Of a stretch of DNA of 48,927 nucleotides, positions 9,401 through 17,929 are shown piece after piece (within the stretch, counting starts at the first letter, position 1; every line of letters starts with the position of its first letter). A program made the translations under genes and the position numbers. The notes below the pieces were generated by a model, which was not told the origin of the DNA, did no database searches, and worked only from the letters and a program-made list of their open reading frames with translations. The DNA is taken from assembly GCA_038150305.1 (NCBI GenBank), contig JAYOTG010000012.1, forward strand, positions 1-48,927. Direction: 5' to 3'. The stretch is from MGIIa-L3 sp038150305. Its GTDB lineage: Archaea > Thermoplasmatota > Poseidoniia > Poseidoniales > Poseidoniaceae.

Positions 9401-12400
9401 AGTTCGTGAACGGTGAGCGTCATCGAACTCGCACCACCGGCTCCGTTCCAACCGTTTGCAGGCAGGTAGAGGCTGAGGTCGGCGGTGTGTGCGCGCAACG
9501 TCGTGGAGAGGGGCACTTGTCCGAAGTCAACACCGATGATCATTCGGCAGGCGTCAACGACGTTGACGCCACCGCACCCGGTACCCGTCCCGAGCATCGC
9601 CTGCGCCACTGAACCGTAATTCGTTCCCGCGCTGGCGTTGGTGATCATGCCTTCGCGCACGCGCGTATGACCAAAGTCAGCAACCTCGTTGCCTGTTTGG
9701 AAGACGTATTCCCAGCGGTTGTCGCTGATGGTCGAGGTGTCCGGATCGCCCAATGCAAAGGACCACCTCGAGGAGGAGGGGCCCGGAATCGACTGATTCA
9801 CGCCTTGCACCCACCACTCGTACGCCACGCCAACGTCGAGCGTCGCGTCGATGCGGAAGCTCGTGTTGGTCAGGAACGCGCTGTCCACCCACGAACGGTA
9901 TGAGGTCACGCCGCTGGGCCCGGACAAGGTCAGGATGTAGTCGGTTGCATCTGGCAGTGCAGCCCACGTCAAGGTCGGTGCATCGCCTGAGTCGAGTTGG
10001 AAGTCGCTCGTATCGTAGAGCACGGCACCGTCCGCAGGGGCGGACAGCGTGGGTTGCGAAGGCGGCAGGATGCCGTCGACGTTGTCCACATACTCTAGAT
10101 GAATCTGAGGATGGCGCGAGGTGTTGCTCGTGGACTCAGAACTCACGAAGGTCATGGTCGACGAGGGTGTTCCAACGACTTCGAGGCGGACCGTCATGGA
10201 CAGGTTCCCGTTCGCGATGTTGGATTGCGCCAAACTGGTCAAATCGAAATCAACGAAGCCGTCTGGCGGGGTCAGGGTCAACGTCGAGCGCGTCACTTCC
10301 GTGGCCGAGCAGGTGGGTGCAGCATTCCACGTGACGCTTGACTCGGTGAAGCTGGAGCACGCGTAGGCTGCGACGGTGAGCGAGGTTGGACCAACCGTGT
10401 TCCGGTACATGCGAAGCAGCATCTGTGTCGGCGTCATGGCGGTCGGCCAAGGCAAGTCAGAAAGATCGACATCAATCAGGATGGCATCCTCGCCGCTTCC
10501 ACCGGCGCCTTGTCCAAGGCTGAGGCTTGACGATGCACCGCTGTTGGTGTTCGGGTTCACGGATGAGATGGTGACGTCGCTCACCGAGGGAACGCCCGGT
10601 GCGGTCGTGAAGACCGAATGGCGGCTGAGCGTGACGGTGTGGTTGCCTTGACCGTCGTCCGAGCCTTGGTCTTCCGCGTAGCGGAAGGTGGCAGAATCCG
10701 ACCACGCACCAAGCCTGTGGTCCTGCTCTGCCCTGACCATCCAATGGTACCATTGGTCGGTGTCCAAACCTTGCAAGGTTCGGTTGTACGTCGTGGAGGC
10801 AGCATCGAAGACACCGGTGCCTGAGTCGACTGAGTCACGGCAGACGAGGTTCTGCACGAATCGGTCGTCGGTGGCGATGCACACCTCCCAACCCGTCGCG
10901 TTTCCGACGCTCGAACTCCAGTCCACTTCAACGGTGTCTGCACCGGTCGGTCGAGGAGCGGAGAGGTTCCAAAGGGTGCTCCCCGTGGACGGCGAGGTCA
11001 GGGTGGAGGAGGCAGGAGACCAACCCGCCGTGGTGCGGTAGGTGATGTTCAACACCGGGCGATCTTCCGTTGAGGATGCGTCGCTGGAGTGGAAGCTTTG
11101 CCGACCCATGCCCGAGCCGAGTTCTTCGGCCTGGAGCATGAAGGCCAGGGGGTCGCCGTTGTCCAACATCTGCTGAACGAGCGCGGTAACGTTCCAACTG
11201 TAGGCGGTGTCCACAGCCGAAACCCGCGTGGTTTCACCCACAGCAGGGAGGGTGGTGTCGCTCGAACTGTGGTATCCTCCTGGGACGGCCCACGTGCCGC
11301 CGGTGCCCGGGCCGAACCACGTCGCACTGCTGTTCCATAGTGCGGTGGTTCCCGAAACCGACACGTCCACGCCAGAACCTTGTGAGGTGCCTGTGGTGGT
11401 CAACTCGAGGCTGGCGTTGATGACCTCCATGGTTGCAGGGAGCGGGAGTCCTGTGAAGTTGAACGCGATCAGCGAGGACGCGCGCTGACTTGTGCTCGAG
11501 GAAAAGAAGGAGCGCCCAACATTCAGGGTGCTTGAGGAAGCGTAGGCCGTGTTGACGGTCCCGGAGTCGATGGTGGTGTCGAGGACGCCTTGAGGGATCA
11601 ACACGCTGTCGTCGACCAAGCTGCCATATTGCAAGCGGTACCATGCCTCGTCGGCATCGATTTCGCCGGCCATGACCGCTGGGATGTGCACCGTTCGGCC
11701 GCTGGACCATGGCCCATACATGCCGTCTGTCACTTCGCGCACCTCCCACACGACGGACCCGATGTCACCGAGGTCGTCCTGTGGCGTGTAGGTGGACGCA
11801 AAGAATCCCGAATCCTCACGGCTGTCGTAGGTGGTCCAACCTCCGGAGAGGAAGGTGTCCGCACTCCACGCATCATAGACACGAACCTGGAAGGTGGTCG
11901 TTGAGCCACCCGCCGACGCTGGGCTCCACGACAGCATGGGGCGCTCGTCAGGAATGAGGGCGTGCGAGGATGAATCAAAGGACACCGATTGGTCGGCAGG
12001 GGCGCTCAGCGTCGGAGCGTTGGACGGTGCCGTACCGGTCCCGCTCACCCATGTGAGGTTCAGCCACGGGCGTTCGTTCGTCGATGCTTCAACGCTGCTC
12101 AGCAGAACCTGCCCGGACGCGTCTGAATCGACGAGAAGCAGGACGTCCAATTCGTCGTCGCCGCTGGCCAGTGCGGCTTGAACCAGATCAGCCACGTCCC
12201 ACGTCATCCAGCCGGCGCTGACCGAGGTTGCATAGGTCGTCACCCGTGCACCAAATTGGTTCACGCGGTCCACGTCGCTGTAATGCCAGCCTGGTGTGAA
12301 CGTGCTGCTGACGCCCGTCCAATTGTTGGTGCCGTCATAGGTGGTCTCGTTGGCCGAAGCGTTCCAGTCCACCAAGGTCGGCAGGATGCCCACGTTTACG

Positions 12401-15400
12401 CCAACGGCTGACGAGAGTTGGGAGAACATGTGCAGTTCCGCACCCTCCACGCGCGCATTCTGCGGGTTGGGGATGTCGGTCAATGGGATACGCAACAGCG
12501 TGGCGGCCTGTTGGGTCGAGGTGTCGCCAACCCGGAGGGTGCTGGACGTGTCGTAGGCCTGACCGCTGCTGCCGCGAATCACGGTGGTGTCTTCGAAGCC
12601 CACAATGCCGAGGGACGGCATGGCTTGCTCGTGGCGGAGTTCAACGGCCACCTTGTTGTTGCCAAGGTCCCACGTCGTGGTGTCCGGCAGCAGGAAGTGG
12701 TTTGTCTCCGACCAGTTCCCAAGCTGATTGGTCGCTGAAATGGCACGAACACGCCAATACCAGGTGGTGCCGTCGTTGAGTTCTTGCTGCGGTTCGTAGG
12801 TCAGGTTGGTGGCGTCAAAGCCTTGGTCGTTGAAGGAGGTGAGGTAACGCATTCCTGCAGTGTTGAACTGTGCAGAGGTGTCGAGTTGCAAGGCCCATCC
12901 ACCGATCGTCAATCCACCGGCATAGGTCCAGTTCAGCAAGGGCGTGGTGTCGCCGGCCGGGTTCAGGCCGGGAAGCACCGCCCACGAACCGTTTGCAGGG
13001 CTGCTCGGAACGGGCTCGTCGGGAACGCTGTCCGAGCCAGGCACGTACACGATGGTCATCTCGGCTCGATCGCTGGACGCCGCTCCGTTGCCGTAGAGCA
13101 AGGCGTACTTCGAGACGGTGCTTGGGGTGGTGACCATGTCGAAGAGGAAATCCACGGAGCGGTTCTCTCGCATGGCGGACTGAACGGCTTGGGTCACGTT
13201 CCAATTCACGCGGTCCCCGCCGGAGTAACTCGAATCAACCGTAGTGGAGGTCAGAAGAGCACCGCGCTCCCAACCGCGAGCACCGCTCGTGCCCCACGCG
13301 TTGGTGCCGTCGTACGTGGCCCATGTGGCCCCGGATTCGGTCCAGTTGTGCTGCCGGCTCTCAAAGGCCCCAATGATGGGTGAGCCGCCGGCGGCCAGCG
13401 AGAGTTCCATGCTGACGTTCGCGCTTTGCACGGCGTAACCGGCAGGAAGGAGGTGGCTGGTCAGGTCGCAGCCGAACAGGATGGTCTGCCGTGCGCTGGT
13501 GTCGAGGGCGATCAGCATCTCTTCGTCGGCGTCGTAATTGCCCGAAGGAGAGGACGAGTCCACGTAGGTGTCCATGCAGGACGGCAAGGTGCCGTCGGAC
13601 GTGCCGTTGCCGTGGCTGAGGCGCAGCTCGTGACGGTCCCCGCCAAGCCAATCCGAGGTCAAATCACTGACCACGAAGGAGGCTGTGGCCCATCCACCAA
13701 CGCGGTCGTTCGATGAGATGGACGCCATGCGCCAATGGTAGCCTGTGCCTGTGTTCAGGCTCCCTGCTCCGCTTGGCGTGTAACCGGTCGAGGTGGACGA
13801 GAGGTCTGAGGAGGAACGGGTGTCTGCGAGGAGCACCCGGTTGCGGAATTCTGCGTCTTCGGCCAATTCAAACAGGAAATCATGGCCGGAAAGCGGCGTC
13901 CAGAGCAAGTCGGGTGTGGTGTTGCCGCTGAGGTTGTGGCCGCTGAGGTTCCAAACCGCATGGCCGTCGCTCGGAGCATCAAGGCTTGGCGCAGCAGGAC
14001 CTGAGGTCACGGAGGTGGTGCGGTAGGTGATGCTGAGCATTGGGTGATCGCTTGTGGATGAGGCTTCGCTGGAGTGGAAGACCGCCGCATCGCCTGCAGA
14101 GTAGGCCTCGTTCAGGCCGCGTGCGGTGAGCAAGAAGGTGGCGGACGTGTCAGCGGCCGCCTGAAGGTGCGCTTGGACCGCCGTGGTGACGTTGAGGCTG
14201 AGGCTCGTGTCCGTCGAGGACATCTCCACGGCATCGCTTGCAGCGTGCGCGGAGGTGCGGCCACCGTTGGTCCACGTCTGCGTGGAAGATTCGCGGTTCC
14301 ACGTGATGGTGCCTTCGTCCCAGGACGATGCGTCGGTGGGGTGAACCGAAACCAGCGGGGTGCCGCTCACCGAGGAAATCGATAGGTCGAGGGAAGCATC
14401 GGTGATGGCGTAGGTGGCGTCCATGCCGACGTGCTCCATTCGCATGCGAAGGTGACTGAACGTCTCTTTGCTGCTCGTCATGGTCGCCTCGATCGTCTGT
14501 GATGTGCCGAACGCACCGTTCTTCGAAACCTCTGACACCGTCGCGTCTTCGACAAAGGCATCGGACAGACCAAGATCGACCAGGTCAACGGTGGACGTCC
14601 CGTCGGCGTTCACGGTCACCTCAAGATCGGGGAGCACAACATGGCCGCTTTCCCATGCGCCGTAGACGCCGTTGCTGTCGAGGCCTCGTGCGCGCCAGTG
14701 GACCTCCGAACCGTTGTCGAACGCCACGCTGGTGGGGAGGTCGACGCTGCCGGAGGTTGAGGTTGTGGTGAACGCACTGGCGTCGGCGATGGAGTTCAAT
14801 TCGCGGTCTTCACCGGCGGCCACCAACCACGAGTCGGTCAGGGCAAACTGGACCTGCACGTTCGAACTGCTTTGCGTCGCGTCCATCCACTCGAACGCTG
14901 GCGTGGTGTCGGCCTGAAGGATCGGCGCATGGTTGACCAGCGCCGTGCCGTTGGTCGGCATGTCCGGCGTGATGGTGCCACCCGAGGTGGTCGACGTTGA
15001 GGTGGACACCACGGTGAGCAGCGGGCGAGCGGCGGTGGCCACGGCTTCGGACAGTTGGCATTCGAAGGCATCGCCTGTGGCCGCGATGACCAACGAAAGG
15101 TTGCTCGACTCCGCGGCGGCTTCCTGAGCAAGCGCGGTCACGTTCAACGAGAAGGTCCCGTTCGAACTCGCATGCAACGGCGGCTCCCAGACGCCTCGAT
15201 CCGTGTCAAGGCCATCGAGCCCAACAAGCGCCCAGCTGTCCAACGCGTCGGCCATCGCCCACGTGGCGTCGGATGCGTTCCAGGTCGGAAGCACACGCGC
15301 GGCGTGGAATGCGGTGTCGCCAGGCATGGGGGCGACACTGGAACATTGGAGGTCTAACGTGGCGGATTCAACGGTGGAGGCGGAGGTCAGCCCAAGGTTG

Positions 15401-15663
15401 AACTCCAACAAGAGCCGGCCTTCACCGCTGGCTCCCAAATCCCCAATGTCCGCCGTGTCCGCGCCTTCGGAGGACGTGCTGGACGAAGAGAGGATGCCCA
15501 CGTCCTGCACGGGCGAGAGTTGGGCGGTGGCTCGGGCCACGTTTGGGGCCTCCTCCAGAACGGCGTCATTGCTCATCAGTGGAACGCCGACGTCGGCGAT
15601 GAGGAACAACATCACGAGGGTCAGAACAAGGGGAGTTCGTCGAGGGGCGGATGCGGACGTCAT
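6433..15663 (-). CDS. Giant DNRLRE/FN3/Ig-repeat surface protein (3076 aa)
   Basis: The ATG at 15663 is chosen because it lies about 30 bases from a TATA box (15692-15698) and begins a good signal peptide (MTSASAPRRTPLVLTL, then a hydrophobic core); the longer frame to 15702 would start upstream of that box. From about residue 40 to 2200 there are some seven modules in which a DNRLRE-like beta domain (recurring TLNVG, ATW...GTGG, WNVTALVQ, SSDASSTEDRPVLNITY) alternates with an FN3-like domain starting SPADGS or SAPADG. Residues about 2200-2900 are Ig-like units related to those of the downstream protein. One membrane helix (about 2928-2954) is followed by an Asp/Tyr run, six copies of a PGPSGPA-type heptad, and a Trp-rich end (EWYEDEAGVWWY). 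DNRLRE domains are known from cell-wall and disaggregatase-related proteins; a role in attachment or glycan binding is inferred. Confidence 0.85.
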   Translation of the reverse strand: MTSASAPRRTPLVLTLVMLFLIADVGVPLMSNDAVLEEAPNVARATAQLSPVQDVGILSSSSTSSEGADTADIGDLGASGEGRLLLEFNLGLTSASTVESATLDLQCSSVAPMPGDTAFHAARVLPTWNASDATWAMADALDSWALVGLDGLDTDRGVWEPPLHASSNGTFSLNVTALAQEAAAESSNLSLVIAATGDAFECQLSEAVATAARPLLTVVSTSTSTTSGGTITPDMPTNGTALVNHAPILQADTTPAFEWMDATQSSSNVQVQFALTDSWLVAAGEDRELNSIADASAFTTTSTSGSVDLPTSVAFDNGSEVHWRARGLDSNGVYGAWESGHVVLPDLEVTVNADGTSTVDLVDLGLSDAFVEDATVSEVSKNGAFGTSQTIEATMTSSKETFSHLRMRMEHVGMDATYAITDASLDLSISSVSGTPLVSVHPTDASSWDEGTITWNRESSTQTWTNGGRTSAHAASDAVEMSSTDTSLSLNVTTAVQAHLQAAADTSATFLLTARGLNEAYSAGDAAVFHSSEASSTSDHPMLSITYRTTSVTSGPAAPSLDAPSDGHAVWNLSGHNLSGNTTPDLLWTPLSGHDFLFELAEDAEFRNRVLLADTRSSSDLSSTSTGYTPSGAGSLNTGTGYHWRMASISSNDRVGGWATASFVVSDLTSDWLGGDRHELRLSHGNGTSDGTLPSCMDTYVDSSSPSGNYDADEEMLIALDTSARQTILFGCDLTSHLLPAGYAVQSANVSMELSLAAGGSPIIGAFESRQHNWTESGATWATYDGTNAWGTSGARGWERGALLTSTTVDSSYSGGDRVNWNVTQAVQSAMRENRSVDFLFDMVTTPSTVSKYALLYGNGAASSDRAEMTIVYVPGSDSVPDEPVPSSPANGSWAVLPGLNPAGDTTPLLNWTYAGGLTIGGWALQLDTSAQFNTAGMRYLTSFNDQGFDATNLTYEPQQELNDGTTWYWRVRAISATNQLGNWSETNHFLLPDTTTWDLGNNKVAVELRHEQAMPSLGIVGFEDTTVIRGSSGQAYDTSSTLRVGDTSTQQAATLLRIPLTDIPNPQNARVEGAELHMFSQLSSAVGVNVGILPTLVDWNASANETTYDGTNNWTGVSSTFTPGWHYSDVDRVNQFGARVTTYATSVSAGWMTWDVADLVQAALASGDDELDVLLLVDSDASGQVLLSSVEASTNERPWLNLTWVSGTGTAPSNAPTLSAPADQSVSFDSSSHALIPDERPMLSWSPASAGGSTTTFQVRVYDAWSADTFLSGGWTTYDSREDSGFFASTYTPQDDLGDIGSVVWEVREVTDGMYGPWSSGRTVHIPAVMAGEIDADEAWYRLQYGSLVDDSVLIPQGVLDTTIDSGTVNTAYASSSTLNVGRSFFSSSTSQRASSLIAFNFTGLPLPATMEVINASLELTTTGTSQGSGVDVSVSGTTALWNSSATWFGPGTGGTWAVPGGYHSSSDTTLPAVGETTRVSAVDTAYSWNVTALVQQMLDNGDPLAFMLQAEELGSGMGRQSFHSSDASSTEDRPVLNITYRTTAGWSPASSTLTSPSTGSTLWNLSAPRPTGADTVEVDWSSSVGNATGWEVCIATDDRFVQNLVCRDSVDSGTGVFDAASTTYNRTLQGLDTDQWYHWMVRAEQDHRLGAWSDSATFRYAEDQGSDDGQGNHTVTLSRHSVFTTAPGVPSVSDVTISSVNPNTNSGASSSLSLGQGAGGSGEDAILIDVDLSDLPWPTAMTPTQMLLRMYRNTVGPTSLTVAAYACSSFTESSVTWNAAPTCSATEVTRSTLTLTPPDGFVDFDLTSLAQSNIANGNLSMTVRLEVVGTPSSTMTFVSSESTSNTSRHPQIHLEYVDNVDGILPPSQPTLSAPADGAVLYDTSDFQLDSGDAPTLTWAALPDATDYILTLSGPSGVTSYRSWVDSAFLTNTSFRIDATLDVGVAYEWWVQGVNQSIPGPSSSRWSFALGDPDTSTISDNRWEYVFQTGNEVADFGHTRVREGMITNASAGTNYGSVAQAMLGTGTGCGGVNVVDACRMIIGVDFGQVPLSTTLRAHTADLSLYLPANGWNGAGGASSMTLTVHELLNPSAWGEASSTWNESSSGNAWAAPGLGAGLDYGPALSSVNVPYGTTGWLDVPLTFPSMSLGGDHVWMLIATPNAGVASFTVSTSEAGASVRPEVTLNYTEVYTLDVDTQQGTTHTAGSSVTVFSSVSDFNGASLSLPAGITLTVSDGSITTTVNGGGTWVPVTAGSQTVTACYGAICDTTTITVIADVPTTLVVDPLTATITADETLTIDAYVTDDYGNPISGEVITYTPSNGTMTGSTFAPYTSGAQTIEVAWGALTTTVNVDVLAGSPAAIVLSGCEGVIPAGTSCDVTHTVIDQYGNTMDAAFAGGLSWSTTNGNYSEANMAYAADHVGAWTLSVTSASGAEGSLDIEVGHGEMASLEVVASATSITADDVVYLNTTRIDVRGNRLPVVLPQSNWTRIADGSVLIGQPAEWSPTSRGSKVIEARYEAFTTSVTISVSEGAMVHLTMVVDSADVNGMDFQLTADETLTASVKAVDQKGNRWSVSVNWSLSHSSWTEQSALSHIDAPATTFRPVLASTDAYALTATYVLDESTTFTASISMTVVHGDLYVLTLDAVTLEDGDTGDSLELTADDGVQFSVAASDAENNPISTDGFSWSIDNEAGTSTDIGDALRTAGLVWDATLVGNYTVSVTGLTDTGTPIVRSVDIVIRHGMAVALEAPEPGYVLTAGDHASISVTGFDADGNAFPQDVLWTEGGATAPDINATDEATYDYFARRAGDHSLTYAVNGVEGVWNVTVRAQATVDRFVLDLSATTVEQLGTVTVTVSAFDAFDNPIPVPPSTRADLSDVAATVTAQGDGVWTVETMNKDTQTITITVGTVTASADIMVEPTLGGFYAANSPVSYIGSALGAIVAMTLLVLVLRVLRSGNDDYDDDYDDYDDDDDDDAPGPSGPAPGPKGAAPGPSGPAPGPSGPAPGPSGPAPGPSGPAPESDKPVPELEQEEAPAAEDTTPTDYRVDEDGTEWYEDEAGVWWYRMQGEDDWQEWTD
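6609..6737 (-). repeat. 21-bp tandem repeat encoding PGPSGPA heptads
   Basis: About six tandem units of 21 bases code for Gly/Pro/Ser/Ala heptads (PGPSGPA, with one PGPKGAA variant) in the cytoplasmic tail of the 3076-residue surface protein. Unit edges are approximate, and copies differ mainly at third codon positions, so this is a maintained protein repeat rather than a fresh expansion. Confidence 0.8.
6738..6790 (-). repeat. Trinucleotide repeat encoding an Asp/Tyr run
   Basis: The plus strand shows repeated tcg/tag triplets. On the coding strand they give a stretch of Asp broken by Tyr just inside the membrane helix of the 3076-residue protein. It may be prone to slippage, and its copy number could vary between strains. 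Confidence 0.75.
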
Positions 15664-15691
15664 GGAACTCGCTTTTCTGAGGGTTTGGACG

Positions 15692-15698
15692 CTTATAG
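15692..15698 (-). promoter_or_regulatory. TATA box of the 3076-residue surface protein gene
   Basis: The minus strand reads CTATAAG. It lies 29-35 bases upstream of the chosen ATG at 15663, which fits a leaderless or nearly leaderless archaeal transcript and decides between the candidate starts. The same box read on the plus strand (CTTATAG) could also serve rfcS, with a leader of about 45 bases. Confidence 0.6.
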
Positions 15699-15753
15699 CC
15701 ACTTGCCCGTGATGGCCTGCTCAAGGTCGAGCGAAGGTTCATGGGCGCTCGAC

Positions 15754-15760
15754 GGAGGTG
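15754..15760 (+). promoter_or_regulatory. Ribosome binding site of rfcS
   Basis: GGAGGTG lies 9 bases before ATG 15770 and decides the start in favour of this ATG over an in-frame GTG at 15758, which lies inside the site. Confidence 0.7.
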
Positions 15761-15769
15761 GGTGGAACC

Positions 15770-16726
15770 ATGTCAGAGCTTTGGGTCGAGAAGCACCGTC
15801 CGCGGACGGTGACCGACATCCGAGGCCAGCGGTCCGTGGTCGAGCGGCTTGGCGTGTACGCCTCGAAGGGCGAATTCCCACATCTGCTCTTTGCAGGACC
15901 ACCTGGCACCGGGAAGACCACCGCTGCCATGGCCTTGGCCATGGACGTGTTCGGTGAAGAATTCCGCCGAAACCTGCTCGAGATGAACGCCTCCGACGAG
16001 CGAAAATTGGAGAGCATCCGCAGCAAGGTCAAGCAGTTCGCTCGGACCACGCCGTACGGTGATGCGCCGTTCAAGGTCATCTTTCTCGACGAGGCTGATG
16101 CGCTGACCAACGACGCGCAAGGCGCCTTGCGACGCATCATGGAGCAGTTCGCGGAGACGTGCCGCTTCATCCTCTCGTGCAACTATTCCTCGAAGATCAT
16201 CGAACCCATCCAGTCGCGTTGCGCTGTCTTCCGATTCCGCCCGCTCCCGGACGCGGAAGTCCAGGACCAAGTCGCGCTCGTGGCCGCTTCAGAACACCTC
16301 GACATCGTCGACGATGCGGTCGAAGCCATCACGCGCATCGCCCAGGGCGATCTGCGCAAAGCGCTCACGACCTTGCAGGTGGCGGCCGCCCTGGACCGAA
16401 CCATCGACCGCGGCCTGATTTACGAGACCTCGGCGACAGCACCGCCTGAAGCCCTCCATGCGTACTTGATGGCGTGCAAAGAGGACGGATTCCATGCGGC
16501 ACGGCGTCGTTTGCGGGAACTTCTGGACCGATACGGCCTGGCTGGAACCGATTTTGTGGCTCAACTCCATCGCAACTTGTACGCCGCAGACTTCCTCGAC
16601 GAGCAAGCCAAACTTCGCCTGACGGAACGGATGGCGGACGTCGAATTCCGACTCGTCGAAGGCGGAAGCGAAACGGTTCAGCTCGATGCACTGACGGCCC
16701 GTTTGGTGAACGAACTCAACGGGTGA
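15770..16726 (+). CDS. rfcS: Replication factor C small subunit
   Basis: 318 residues, the usual size for the archaeal clamp-loader small subunit. It is an AAA+ ATPase that opens the PCNA ring and loads it on primed DNA. Visible motifs are the start ELWVEKHRPRT, Walker A GPPGTGKT (residues 43-50), Walker B LDEAD (106-110), the SRC arginine-finger motif in IEPIQSRCAVFRF (149-151), and a sensor 2-like GDLRKALTTLQ. A C-terminal collar follows. The large subunit partner is not in the window. The gene is divergent from the giant surface-protein gene, with about 105 bases between the two starts. Confidence 0.96.
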   Translation: MSELWVEKHRPRTVTDIRGQRSVVERLGVYASKGEFPHLLFAGPPGTGKTTAAMALAMDVFGEEFRRNLLEMNASDERKLESIRSKVKQFARTTPYGDAPFKVIFLDEADALTNDAQGALRRIMEQFAETCRFILSCNYSSKIIEPIQSRCAVFRFRPLPDAEVQDQVALVAASEHLDIVDDAVEAITRIAQGDLRKALTTLQVAAALDRTIDRGLIYETSATAPPEALHAYLMACKEDGFHAARRRLRELLDRYGLAGTDFVAQLHRNLYAADFLDEQAKLRLTERMADVEFRLVEGGSETVQLDALTARLVNELNG

Positions 16727-16785
16727 TGTTCACTTTCAGCGCACCCCCACCGTGCAGAAGGAGGACCCCATGCCCATCCCGAAGC

Positions 16786-16959
16786 ATGAACACCCGAATC
16801 CTCATCGCCGACCTTCTCTGCTGGACTGTGGCTGCGCCCCTCGTTCGCGCGTGGCGTCAGCGCACCATTGCGCGCCAAACCCACGTTCGACGTGCCGTGA
16901 TGCGCGTCGATGATTTGCTGCAGGCGATGGTCCGTGCTCACCCCGACGTCGCGTGGTGA
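16786..16959 (+). CDS. Possible small protein (57 aa), unknown
   Basis: A short frame coding a hydrophobic N-terminus (ILIADLLCWTVAAPLV) followed by a basic, Arg-rich part (RAWRQRTIARQ). It resembles a small membrane-associated protein. Its stop (16957-16959) abuts the stop of the convergent gene to form TGATCA, the same arrangement as two better supported convergent pairs here, which favours a real gene. A purine-rich AAGGAGG lies near 16758-16764, too far from ATG 16786 for normal spacing; it fits ATG 16770 better, which opens a different 47-codon frame. No family is recognised. Confidence 0.4.
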   Translation: MNTRILIADLLCWTVAAPLVRAWRQRTIARQTHVRRAVMRVDDLLQAMVRAHPDVAW

Positions 16960-17832
16960 TCATGCGCGCTCGTCGATGACGTCCAAGTGCCATTCGTAGA
17001 CACGGGTGTTGACCCAAGGAGAGCCCTGCTCTTCGATGTCGACGGTGATGGTCCACCGGCCTTCCACGAGGTCCTCGCCTAGCGGCACCAAGAACCAGCG
17101 GTGATCGGCATCGCTTCGGCTCAAATTTGCGAAGGCGTCGGGCACAACCTCCACCGGCTCCACGGTTTCGCTGCCGGCGTTGCTTGAGAGGCGCACTTCG
17201 ACGTCGTTCGCGCTGACCTCATCGTTGTCGGTCAGGGTGAACATCACCCACGCAGAGCCGTGCAGAACACCGTCGTCCGTGGTCCATGCGAAGCCTTCGC
17301 CACCGTTGTCTGTGGCGTTGCCGGAGGCACTGGCCAGCACCAGCGTGCCGTCACCGTCCATCACCCCAATGTCCCACGCGCCGTCGAGGGATGCGGCCGT
17401 GACGTCACCGAACGGTGGGTTGACGAGAAGGAAGGAAAGGGCGAGGAAGGTGAAGGTGTGGAGGAATCCAGCCTTCACCCACGTGCCGGGTTTGTACTGC
17501 TCAACGAAGGCCTCAGGCATGACGGCACGGTGGAGTGCTGGCAGGAAAATGAGCATCCCGATGGGGAGGAACCACAAGAGAAATCCATCCCCAGGGCCGA
17601 CCCAACCCATCAGCATGTGCCGGTTGAGCAACGCCACGACCGCTGCAAAAGCCAGCACGAACCACATCGAGGCCGTTTCGGCCTTCTCCTTGGCCACGTG
17701 CTGCACCGGATCGAAGCGTTCGATGCCGAGGTCGGCGCCCGAGCGCCGCTTCTTCCGTTCAGCAGCGGTCTTGTCGAGCCGCTTTTGGCGGTCGGCCGCG
17801 GCAGCGGCCATCGCCGTCTGGAGGTCGACCAT
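16960..17832 (-). CDS. Membrane protein of unknown function
   Basis: 290 residues from ATG 17832; a TTG seven codons upstream is the only longer choice. The first 55 residues are charged and Ala/Lys/Arg-rich (RQKRLDKTAAERKKRRSG), likely cytoplasmic and helical. Three hydrophobic segments follow: MWFVLAFAAVVALL, FLLWFLPIGMLIFLPAL and FLHTFTFLALSFLLV. The last 130 residues form an acidic, beta-rich outside domain with FTLTDNDEVSANDVEVRLSS and a final WTITVDIEEQGSPW block, which resembles an immunoglobulin-like fold. No catalytic motif is seen. It is convergent with rfcS and the small frame, sharing the TGATCA stop junction. The start lies about 100 bases from tRNA-Met on the other strand. Confidence 0.7.
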   Translation of the reverse strand: MVDLQTAMAAAAADRQKRLDKTAAERKKRRSGADLGIERFDPVQHVAKEKAETASMWFVLAFAAVVALLNRHMLMGWVGPGDGFLLWFLPIGMLIFLPALHRAVMPEAFVEQYKPGTWVKAGFLHTFTFLALSFLLVNPPFGDVTAASLDGAWDIGVMDGDGTLVLASASGNATDNGGEGFAWTTDDGVLHGSAWVMFTLTDNDEVSANDVEVRLSSNAGSETVEPVEVVPDAFANLSRSDADHRWFLVPLGEDLVEGRWTITVDIEEQGSPWVNTRVYEWHLDVIDERA

Positions 17833-17929
17833 GCCGATGGGCTGTGGAGGCAACCCATGAAGGGACCGGTCCGAATCCTGCGTGGGCGTTCCGTTGATTT
17901 GAAGAACGGAGCGTCGCAGCGGCAGGCAG

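Noticed and set aside
15664..15702. N-terminal extension of the 3076-residue protein to 15702
   Set aside because: It begins upstream of the TATA box at 15692-15698 and would displace the signal peptide.
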